From the NCBI GenBank assembly GCA_041495845.1, contig JBGQDM010000080.1, forward strand, positions 1 through 15,163: a stretch of DNA of 15,163 bases, in the 5' to 3' direction. Origin of the DNA: JBGQDM01 sp041495845 (GTDB lineage Bacteria; Acidobacteriota; Terriglobia; Terriglobales; Acidobacteriaceae). The notes beneath the pieces were generated by a model. That model had not been told where the DNA came from and made no database searches. It saw only the letters and a program-made list of their open reading frames with translations. The translations under genes and the position numbers were made by a program. Shown here piece after piece: positions 1 to 6,438 of the stretch (its first letter is position 1; every line of letters begins with the position of its first letter).

Positions 1-696
1 AGCGTAGGTGCCCAGGCCGGGCGGGGCACCGTGCGCCACCACTTCGAAGACACCGCCGACAGTATCGCCAGTGCGCAAGACGACATCCACTTCAGATTTC
101 ATCTGCTGTTCGAGTGCCGGATCAGCGCAGTTGAGCAAAATTTCTGTGCGGGCGTGCAGCTCGAAAATCCTCGCCCACGGTATTTCTTCGGTGACCTGCG
201 CGTTGCCCACGGCGGTGACGTGGCTGAGCACTTCCATGCCGAGCTGCCGCAGAAAAAGTTTGGCGATGGCGCCGATGGCAACCCGCGCTGCAGATTCGCG
301 GGCAGAAGCACGTTCAAGCACGTAACGCGCTTCGGGGAAGTTGTACTTTAGGGCACCCGCGAGATCGGCGTGGCCGGGCCGGGGAGAGGCAACCGCTTTG
401 TGCTTTTCCGGGTCGCCGGTGCCGACCGGCAGCGCTTCCTGCCAGTTTTTCCAGTCTTTGTTTTCGAGCAGCACGGCGATGGGAGAGCCAATGGTCTTGC
501 CGTGGCGAACGCCGGAGAGAATGCGGGCTTGATCGGTTTCGATTTTCATCCGCCCGCCGCGTCCGTACCCCTGCTGGCGGCGCCAGAGTTCGCGGTCGAC
601 GAAAGCGGAATCCACGTCGAGCCCCGCGGGCAGGCCGCTCAGGAAGGCGACCAGGGCCTCGCCGTGAGACTCACCGGAAGTGAAATAGCGCAGCAT
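1..696 (-). CDS. aroC: Chorismate synthase, N-terminal 232 residues (cut by the window edge)
   Basis: Catalyses the last common step of the shikimate pathway, 5-enolpyruvylshikimate-3-phosphate to chorismate, using reduced FMN in the cytoplasm. The translation starts MLRYFTSGESHGEA and holds the family signatures GESHG (residues 8-12), RGGRM, HGKTIGSPIA and SPRPGHADL followed by KYNF; the alignment to the family is collinear and unbroken up to the window edge. The full protein is usually about 360-390 residues, so roughly the last third lies outside. The ATG at 696 gives the canonical N-terminus. There is no Shine-Dalgarno sequence in front of it, but TACAAT lies 10 bases upstream (712-707). 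It is the last visible gene of the minus-strand run SurA-like, YhaM-like, HAD, aroC, with a 65-base gap after the HAD gene, so it may have its own promoter as well as read-through. Confidence 0.97.
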   Translation of the reverse strand, partial: MLRYFTSGESHGEALVAFLSGLPAGLDVDSAFVDRELWRRQQGYGRGGRMKIETDQARILSGVRHGKTIGSPIAVLLENKDWKNWQEALPVGTGDPEKHKAVASPRPGHADLAGALKYNFPEARYVLERASARESAARVAIGAIAKLFLRQLGMEVLSHVTAVGNAQVTEEIPWARIFELHARTEILLNCADPALEQQMKSEVDVVLRTGDTVGGVFEVVAHGAPPGLGTYA

Positions 697-761
697 GAAA
701 ATCTGAATTGTATCTGATGCGGTGGCAGGGCGCGTCGGCAGAGGCCGGGGCTTCTCGATTT

Positions 762-1457
762 TCAGGGCAGTGCCAGCGTGGCCAGCGACCGCAGATCGCG
801 CACTTCGAGATCCGGTTGTGCTTGGGAGGAGCGGGTTGCACCGGAGCCATCCTTGCCGGCGCGGCGATTCACCCAGACGCTTGTGAGTCCGAGGGCGCGG
901 GCGGGTGTGATGTCGTGATGACGGCTCTCGGCGACGTGCAGAATTTTTTCCTTCGAGACACCGAGGCGCTTGAAGGCGAGTTGGAAGTTGTTGTGCGAGG
1001 GCTTGTAGCTGCCAGCTTGTTGGGCGGTGATGGCGTGGGTGAAGGGATTCCCCAGCAGGCGGGCGCTGGCGGCGAAGAGGTCATCGTCCACATTGGAGAT
1101 CACCGCAAGACCAAAGCGAGTGCGCAGCTGGGCCAGCGCGGCAACGCTGTCAGGAAACGGTGGCCACTGCGGAACGGAGGCCGCGAGTGACTGCGCTTCC
1201 GCTACTGTGGGCGTGAAGCCAAGGCGCTGGCCGACTCCGCGCACGACGGTGGCGAGCACTTCACGATAAGGAAGATACGGGCCTTCTTCCGCGGTGGACT
1301 CAAGCTCGGCATACAGTTCGAGCAAGGCCTGGTCGGGCAGAGAGACGCGGTGGGCGCGAAGAAGCGGCTGAAGCGCGGCCAGAATACCCGCTTCCCAGTT
1401 GATGAGCGTGCCATAGCAGTCAAAGGTGAGGAATTCAAAGCGGGAAAAATCGAGCAT
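762..1457 (-). CDS. HAD-superfamily hydrolase, haloacid dehalogenase type II-like
   Basis: A 231-residue cytoplasmic haloacid dehalogenase-fold hydrolase. Motif I is FDCYGTL with nucleophile Asp13 and Tyr at the +2 position, the pattern of L-2-haloacid dehalogenase-like members rather than the DxD of phosphatases. Motif II is SN at 121-122, motif III is Lys152 in SYKPS, and the acidic motif IV lies in HVAESRHHDI (Asp182). A helical cap occupies roughly residues 20-95. Family members of this type have been assigned to dehalogenation, but many annotated ones are uncharacterised, so the substrate is left open. The ATG at 1457 is preceded by AGGAAAG (1468-1462) with a 4-base spacer, and this ribosome binding site overlaps the TAG of the upstream YhaM-like gene; translation is probably coupled. 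Confidence 0.9.
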   Translation of the reverse strand: MLDFSRFEFLTFDCYGTLINWEAGILAALQPLLRAHRVSLPDQALLELYAELESTAEEGPYLPYREVLATVVRGVGQRLGFTPTVAEAQSLAASVPQWPPFPDSVAALAQLRTRFGLAVISNVDDDLFAASARLLGNPFTHAITAQQAGSYKPSHNNFQLAFKRLGVSKEKILHVAESRHHDITPARALGLTSVWVNRRAGKDGSGATRSSQAQPDLEVRDLRSLATLALP

Positions 1458-1466
1458 CGTGCTTTC

Positions 1467-2558
1467 CTAGAATTTTTTGTCGCCAGCGGCGCCAGCGGTG
1501 GAAGGAGACGGCTCAGCATCGAGACCGGATAGAACGGGGGCCTCGCCTGCGTCCGACGTTGTCTCCGCTTTCGCTACCGCCTCCGCGGGCAGTTCGCCGG
1601 CGAGAAACCGGGTGCTGTTCAGCAGCGAGCGGCCAAGGGACTGGTTGTATCCGGTCCAGGGGCCGGAGGAGCCATCGCGCTCGAAGTGCGCGCGCATGCT
1701 CTCCATCTTGGAGTCGAGGTCGTCCATGTAATGGAGCAGCAGCGCTTCCGGAAACATGGGCAGTTTAGGCGAGCCGAATTCGTACTGGCCGTGGTGGCTG
1801 ATGATGAGGTGCTCCAGCAGAGTTTTCAGTGGCGCAGGAAAATCGGGAAACTGCGCCAGCTTGGCCTGCAGCATCTCCAACTCGATGATCATGTGGCCGA
1901 GCAACTGACCGCGGCTAGTGTAGGAAAACGAGCGGGCATAGGTGAGCTCGTGAATTTTTCCAATGTCGTGCAGGAAGGCGCCGGCGAGCACGAGGTCGCG
2001 GTTCACTTGCGGATAGTTGCGGCAAACCAGGTCGCAACTGCGGCACAGCGAAACCACATGATCCAGCAGGCCGCCGATATAGGCGTGGTGCAAAGTCTTG
2101 GCCGCGGGTGCGTTGCGATAGGCTTCCGCGATCTCAGGGTCGGCCATGAAGGCCTCAAGGAGCGCGCGCAGGTGCGGATCCTGCATGCTAGCTACGAATT
2201 CCGTGAGCGTGCGCCACAGTTCGCCAATGTCTTTGCTGGTCTTGGGGAGATAGTCGGAGTAATCGATCTCCGCCTGTTCCAGACGGCGCAGTTTGTGCAC
2301 GGTTAGCTGAAAACGGTTGTTGTAGCGATTGATGAGTCCTCGGACTTTGACGAAGTCATCCTGATCGAAGGCGCCCATCACATCTTCGACGTTGTCCCAC
2401 ATCTTGGCTTCGATGGTGCCGCCGCGGTCGGCGAGGGTAAGCGCAAGATAGGGGTCGCCTGACTTCTTGGCTTTCACCTGCTTGGCCGCGACCACAAAGC
2501 TGGATTGGATGACTCTGTTTTCGTGCTGGGCAGCGTCGGAGAGAAAAAAATCCTTCAT
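1467..2558 (-). CDS. YhaM-family 3'-5' exoribonuclease (OB-fold plus HD domain)
   Basis: A 363-residue protein with the YhaM/CBF1 architecture: an N-terminal OB-fold nucleic-acid-binding domain (about residues 15-92, with the ALTLADRGGTIEAKMWD strand pair) followed by an HD-type metal-dependent phosphohydrolase domain (about 155-320). Visible HD ligands are His167, His197-Asp198 in FLHDIGK, His222, His255-His256 and the Asp pair near 279-280 in HYMDDLDSKM. Characterised relatives remove nucleotides from RNA (and ssDNA) 3' ends. The C-terminal 40 residues are Ala/Ser/Pro/Glu-rich and probably disordered. The gene follows the SurA-like gene after 23 bases. A GAGG about 10 bases upstream of the ATG is a modest ribosome binding site. 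Domain assignment is firm; the exact substrate is inferred from the family. Confidence 0.92.
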   Translation of the reverse strand: MKDFFLSDAAQHENRVIQSSFVVAAKQVKAKKSGDPYLALTLADRGGTIEAKMWDNVEDVMGAFDQDDFVKVRGLINRYNNRFQLTVHKLRRLEQAEIDYSDYLPKTSKDIGELWRTLTEFVASMQDPHLRALLEAFMADPEIAEAYRNAPAAKTLHHAYIGGLLDHVVSLCRSCDLVCRNYPQVNRDLVLAGAFLHDIGKIHELTYARSFSYTSRGQLLGHMIIELEMLQAKLAQFPDFPAPLKTLLEHLIISHHGQYEFGSPKLPMFPEALLLHYMDDLDSKMESMRAHFERDGSSGPWTGYNQSLGRSLLNSTRFLAGELPAEAVAKAETTSDAGEAPVLSGLDAEPSPSTAGAAGDKKF

Positions 2559-2581
2559 GCAGTTGTGGCCTCGCAGCCGCC

Positions 2582-3694
2582 CTAAAAGAGAACGAACTTC
2601 TTGCGCTTCTTCAGTTCTTTAGCCGACGCAGGGGCGGCGCTGGCCTGGACAAACTTGGTCTGGTTGGGACTGGCGCCGCTGTCCAGATAGCCGGGCTTGA
2701 TCTCGATGAAAGCATCTTCGCGCAGCTTGGTGAGGTAGGCGCGGAGTGCAGGCTGCAGCTTCTGGTAGTAGAGCGCGTCCTGAATGCGCGGCTCGATGTC
2801 TTTCATCGGAGGCACGCCGGCCGCCTGATGTTCGGCGGCCTTCAGAATGACAAAACCCTGCTTCGTGCGGATGGGGTCGGTGATCTCGCCCGCCTTGAGC
2901 GCAAAGGTTTTTTCTTCCAGTTCCTTGGCCAGCGTGCCGCGCTGAAAGTAGCCAAGATCGCCGCCGGCTGCGGCGGAAGGCCCGTCAGAATTTTTCTTGG
3001 CAACGTCCTCAAAGCTGGCGCCCTTGCGGACTTGATCGGCCAGGTCTTTGGCTTTGCTCTCCGCCGCCGCCAGCGCTTCGGGGCTGGTATCGGTGGAAGT
3101 CTTTCCGTCCGCGCCGGTTTTTTGCGTAGCGACCAAAATTTCGCTCAGCCGAATCTGCTCGGGCTGCGCCATCTCCTGTTTGTGCTCGTCGTAGAACTTC
3201 TGCGCCTCTTCCTTGGTCATGCTCAGGTGGGAGCCGACCTCGCGGCCAATCACACGCTGCGTGATGATCTGGTTCTTCATGTTTTGTTTGAAGTCTTCGA
3301 AGGAGACGCCCTGGCCCTGCGCGGCCTTTTCCAGGTCTTCCATGGTTTCCAGACTCATCTTCTTGCGCATCTCGTCGAGCTGCTTGATGACGTCGGTGTC
3401 CACGTTGATTTCCAGTTCCTTCCCCTTTTCGAGGAGCAACTGCTGGTCGATCAGGTCGCGCAAGGTGTCGCGCTGACGGTCCTGGAGCAGACGTTCGGCG
3501 TTTGCCGGGTCCTGCTGCTGCACTTCCTGCTTGATCTGCTCCTTGCTGCGTAAAAATTCAGAGCGGGTGACGATCTGGTTGTTGACGCGAGCAATGATTT
3601 CCTCAACCACCGTGTCCGCCGTAAGGGCGAGCGGGAGCAACAACAGGGTCAACACAACCAACAGGGTGCGAACTAGTACCTGGTGACGACGCAT
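2582..3694 (-). CDS. SurA/PpiC-like periplasmic peptidyl-prolyl cis-trans isomerase
   Basis: A 370-residue secreted folding chaperone. The N-terminus MRRHQVLVRT plus a Leu/Val-rich core to about residue 25 (LALTA) is a Sec signal peptide. A SurA_N-type helical chaperone domain covers about residues 28-155 and starts with the typical EEIIARVNNQIVTRSEF. A parvulin-type rotamase domain covers about 178-286 (IRLSEILV, GASFEDVAKKNSDGPSAAAGGDLGYF, KQGFVILKAAE). The C-terminus is strongly basic (KELKKRKKF). There is only one parvulin domain, where E. coli SurA has two. The start at 3694 is chosen because it begins the signal peptide and has AGGA 8 bases upstream; the reading frame stays open to 4240, but that extension is antisense to the peptidase gene. 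First gene of the minus-strand run, so outer-membrane protein folding may be co-expressed with the downstream housekeeping genes. Confidence 0.93.
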   Translation of the reverse strand: MRRHQVLVRTLLVVLTLLLLPLALTADTVVEEIIARVNNQIVTRSEFLRSKEQIKQEVQQQDPANAERLLQDRQRDTLRDLIDQQLLLEKGKELEINVDTDVIKQLDEMRKKMSLETMEDLEKAAQGQGVSFEDFKQNMKNQIITQRVIGREVGSHLSMTKEEAQKFYDEHKQEMAQPEQIRLSEILVATQKTGADGKTSTDTSPEALAAAESKAKDLADQVRKGASFEDVAKKNSDGPSAAAGGDLGYFQRGTLAKELEEKTFALKAGEITDPIRTKQGFVILKAAEHQAAGVPPMKDIEPRIQDALYYQKLQPALRAYLTKLREDAFIEIKPGYLDSGASPNQTKFVQASAAPASAKELKKRKKFVLF

Positions 3695-3742
3695 GGAGAA
3701 TCCTGGCGGACCGCACGCGGCCCAGAGATCAAACACTGTCAT

Positions 3743-3748
3743 ATTGTA
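3743..3748 (-). promoter_or_regulatory. Possible -10 element for the SurA-like operon
   Basis: TACAAT on the minus strand (3748-3743), about 49 bases upstream of the ATG at 3694, just beyond a CTCCGGAG palindrome (3750-3757). No convincing -35 hexamer is visible at 16-18 bases, so this rests on the -10 alone. Confidence 0.3.
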
Positions 3749-3799
3749 ACTCCGGAGACGGTGGGATGGTGGGGCGCACAGATTTTCCCCGCTGGCCGC

Positions 3800-3808
3800 T
3801 GGTATGAT
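3800..3808 (+). promoter_or_regulatory. Possible extended -10 promoter for the M49-like peptidase
   Basis: TGGTATGAT on the plus strand fits an extended -10 (TGn-TATGAT). It would start transcription near 3814, leaving a leader of about 40-45 bases that contains the GGAGG at 3842-3846. No good -35 is present, which is tolerated by extended -10 promoters. Confidence 0.35.
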
Positions 3809-3860
3809 CTGGGGCGGCCTGCCCGGCTTAGGGGAGGCTTTGGAGGCGAAGTTGAAAATC

Positions 3861-5612
3861 ATGGCGCGGTGGCTTTCATTTCTGATTCTTGCGGGCGGGA
3901 TGGCGATGGCGCAAAGCGACAAACAAGAAATCCGGTTTCCCAATGCGGCGGAGTTGCACAAGCTGGCGGCGCGGTTTGCACCGGCTCCGCTGCGAGTTGA
4001 GACGGCACACCTTTCCGCGGGAGATCGCAAGGCGCTGGCCAGACTGATTGAGGCGGGTCGGATCCTGGACGAGATTTTTCTGGAGCAGTACTGGAGCGGA
4101 AACCAGGCGCTCCGCCGCAAGCTGCAAGCTGACCGCACGCCGCTGGGGCAAGCCCGCATGCGGTATTTTTGGATCAACAAAAGTCCGTGGGGCGCGCTGG
4201 ATGATTTTCGCGCGTTTCTGCCCGGAGTGCCGCCGCGCAAGCTGGAGGGCGCGAATTTCTATCCGGAGGATATGACGAAGGAGGAGTTTGAGGCGTGGGT
4301 GAAAATCCTGCCGCCGGCGGAGCAGGAACAGGCGAATGGGTTCTTCACGGTGATCCAGCGCGGCCCGGACCGCAAGCTGCGAGCCGTGCCCTACAGCGAA
4401 GTCTACAAACAGCCTCTGACACGCGCGGCGAAGCTGCTGCGCGAAGCCGCTGCCTTGACCGGGAATGCCAGCCTGAGAAAGTTTCTGAGCAGCCGAGCCG
4501 ACGCGCTGCTTTCCAACGACTACTACGAAAGCGACTTGGCGTGGATGGACCTGGATGCTCCGCTCGACATCACGTTCGGCCCGTACGAGACCTACAACGA
4601 CGACGTGCTGGGCTATAAAGCGGCGTTTGAGGCGTACATCGGGGTGCGCGATGAAAGAGAATCGGCGAAGCTGGCAGCGCTGACCGCGCATTTGCAGGAG
4701 GTGGAAGACCATCTGCCGATTGATCCGAAATACCGCACGCCGAAGCTGGGCGCGGCAGCCCCGATCCGGGTGCTCGACCAGGTACTGGCCTCCGGCGACG
4801 GCGCGCACGGCGTGACCACTGCCGCTTACAACCTTCCCAATGACGATCGCGTGGTGCAGCAGAAGGGCAGCAAGCGGGTGATGCTGAAGAACGTGCAGGA
4901 GGCGAAGTTCCACAGCGTGCTCATTCCAATTTCAGGGCGCATGCTGGCGAAGAAGGCGGTGGCGGACGTGAAGTTCGAGCCCTTCTTCACCCATATCCTG
5001 GCGCACGAACTGATGCACGGCCTCGGTCCCCACCAGATCCGCGTGCAAGGCCGCGATACGTCGCCACGCGAAGAGATCAAAGAACTCTACGGTGCCATTG
5101 AAGAAGCCAAGGCGGATGTGACTGGACTTTTTGCGTTGCAGTATTTGATGGACAACGCAGGCAAGCTGGGACTGGAGAAACTCTTGCCCTCGGGAGCGGC
5201 GGCGGAGCGCCAACTCTACACGACCTATCTTGCTTCCTCCTTTCGCTCGCTGCGTTTCGGGCTGAACGACGCGCACGGCAAGGGTATGGCGGTGCAGTTC
5301 AATACGCTGGTGGACAAGGGCGGGTTCGTGGCCCAACCCGATGGCACCTATTCCGTGAACTACGCGCGGATCAAGATGGCGGTGGAGGAACTCGACCACG
5401 ATCTGCTAACCATTGAAGCGGAAGGCGACTATGCGCGGGCGAAGAAATTGCTCGAAGGAATGGGCGTGATGCGGCCCGAGGTACAGAAAGCTCTCGACCG
5501 GCTGGAGGGAATCCCCACCGACATTGATCCCATCTTTGTGACGGCGGAAGAGTTGGCGCCCAGCAGCGCAGGGACAGCGAAGAAAGCGGGCAGGCAGGGG
5601 AAGAAAAGTTAA
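3861..5612 (+). CDS. Exported zinc peptidase, M49 (dipeptidyl peptidase III)-like
   Basis: A 583-residue gluzincin-type metallopeptidase. MARWLSFLILAGGMAMA followed by QSD is a Sec signal peptide, so the enzyme is exported. The zinc site is HELMH (His382, Glu383, His386), and about 30 residues later comes EEAKAD (Glu414/415), supplying the third ligand. The context HELMHGLGPHQ... EEAKADVTGLFALQYL matches the bacterial dipeptidyl-peptidase-3-like group, which uses HExxH in place of the HExxGH of eukaryotic DPP III. Characterised M49 enzymes remove dipeptides from N-termini of short peptides. Start: GGAGG (3842-3846) is 14 bases from this ATG but 5 bases from an in-frame TTG at 3852, which would add MKI; both leave the signal peptide intact. 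Divergent from the SurA-like gene and convergent with the PP2C-like gene. Identity as metallopeptidase is sound; the family name is by motif. Confidence 0.85.
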   Translation: MARWLSFLILAGGMAMAQSDKQEIRFPNAAELHKLAARFAPAPLRVETAHLSAGDRKALARLIEAGRILDEIFLEQYWSGNQALRRKLQADRTPLGQARMRYFWINKSPWGALDDFRAFLPGVPPRKLEGANFYPEDMTKEEFEAWVKILPPAEQEQANGFFTVIQRGPDRKLRAVPYSEVYKQPLTRAAKLLREAAALTGNASLRKFLSSRADALLSNDYYESDLAWMDLDAPLDITFGPYETYNDDVLGYKAAFEAYIGVRDERESAKLAALTAHLQEVEDHLPIDPKYRTPKLGAAAPIRVLDQVLASGDGAHGVTTAAYNLPNDDRVVQQKGSKRVMLKNVQEAKFHSVLIPISGRMLAKKAVADVKFEPFFTHILAHELMHGLGPHQIRVQGRDTSPREEIKELYGAIEEAKADVTGLFALQYLMDNAGKLGLEKLLPSGAAAERQLYTTYLASSFRSLRFGLNDAHGKGMAVQFNTLVDKGGFVAQPDGTYSVNYARIKMAVEELDHDLLTIEAEGDYARAKKLLEGMGVMRPEVQKALDRLEGIPTDIDPIFVTAEELAPSSAGTAKKAGRQGKKS

Positions 5613-5634
5613 CCCGTTGTGTTGCTCAAGCGGG
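5613..5634. terminator. Weak hairpin between convergent genes
   Basis: CCCGTTG (5613-5619) can pair with CAA(G)CGGG (5627-5634), leaving one bulged G and a 7-base loop. It sits directly after the peptidase stop and overlaps the last codons of the convergent PP2C-like gene. There is no T-tract on either side, so termination activity is doubtful. Confidence 0.25.
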
Positions 5635-6381
5635 ATTGCGCACTAAGGCGAGAGCGGTGACGTCGTTATGGGTGGGCGCGGCGCACATGAAGCGTTCGAC
5701 CTCATCGAGGACGGCGACGCACAGGCGGTGCGCGTTCGGGGCCTGGATCCGCTCGAAGGCCCGGCGAACGCCCTCGACGCCGTAATCTTCGCCACGGCAA
5801 CGGCCTTCAATCACGCCGCGGGAAACCAGCAGGAAAGCGGCGCCGGGCGCCAGCACGCTCATCAGCGCGTCGCGCGTGGCGTGGGAAAAGAGGCCGAACG
5901 GAAGTCCGTTCGCCGGAAGGTCGGTAATCCCAGCCCCATCGCGGACGAAGCCAGGAACGTGGCCGGCGTTGCAGTAGCAGAGCGTGCCGAGTAGGGGGTT
6001 GTAAGAGCCGACAAAAGCGGGCGCGTGGCAGACTCCTGCGGCGGCATCGAGCACTGCGCGATTCAGCAGCAACGAGAGTTCCACGACGGCATCGGCTTCA
6101 TTCACGGCATCGTCGCAGAGTAGTTTGGGCGCGTTACTGCGGAACTCGCGTTGCACGGCGGCGGCGATTCCAAATGCGCGGCTGCGTTCGCCAGAAATAT
6201 CCGTCAGGAGAAATGCCAGGCGCGGGCCAGCTTCGCAGAAATCGAAGAAGTCTCCGCCCTTGCGCTCGGTGTAATAGACCGCCCCCAAATCAAGGCCGGG
6301 AATTTTGGGAAACTGTGCCGGCAAAGGCGTGACTTGCGGTGCCGGTGGGGCCTTGCGAGCGCGCTGGAACAATCCCATCAT
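5626..6381 (-). CDS. SpoIIE/PP2C-like phosphatase-fold protein, probably catalytically impaired
   Basis: A 251-residue cytoplasmic protein with the SpoIIE-type PP2C fold. Recognisable landmarks are GGDFFDF (Asp44), LLTDISGE (Asp61), YCNAGHVPGFV (about 136-146), GLPFGLF, LLVSRGVIEG (184-193) and HNDVTALALVR (238-248). PP2C enzymes use a cluster of Asp residues to hold two metal ions. Here the usual TDGV is SRGV (Arg188 in place of Asp), and the usual DDxT is NDVT (Asn239 in place of the first Asp). The first two acidic motifs are kept. There is no sensor, GAF or response-regulator domain. The protein is 57 bases downstream of the MurJ-family gene on the same strand, so the two are probably co-transcribed. 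It may act as a binding partner rather than an enzyme. Two ATGs (6381, 6378) are possible starts and no clear ribosome binding site decides. Confidence 0.85.
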   Translation of the reverse strand: MMGLFQRARKAPPAPQVTPLPAQFPKIPGLDLGAVYYTERKGGDFFDFCEAGPRLAFLLTDISGERSRAFGIAAAVQREFRSNAPKLLCDDAVNEADAVVELSLLLNRAVLDAAAGVCHAPAFVGSYNPLLGTLCYCNAGHVPGFVRDGAGITDLPANGLPFGLFSHATRDALMSVLAPGAAFLLVSRGVIEGRCRGEDYGVEGVRRAFERIQAPNAHRLCVAVLDEVERFMCAAPTHNDVTALALVRNPA

Positions 6382-6438
6382 TCGTGCTGCAAGGTATCAC
6401 AGGGCAGGTTACGGCGGAAAGGCACGGAAGGGGGGCTT

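Noticed and set aside
2828..3553. 241-codon plus-strand frame opposite the SurA-like gene
   Set aside because: Leu/Phe/Val-rich antisense of a Lys/Glu-rich helical protein; no domain, signal or ribosome binding site.
3695..4240. N-terminal extension of the SurA-like protein to 4240 on the minus strand
   Set aside because: The extension is antisense to the peptidase gene and low in recognisable sequence; a proper signal peptide and ribosome binding site begin at 3694.
3876..4913. 345-codon minus-strand frame opposite the M49-like peptidase
   Set aside because: It has no recognisable domain and is rich in Arg/His/Gln as expected of an antisense shadow in GC-rich DNA; the plus-strand frame has a zinc motif and signal peptide.
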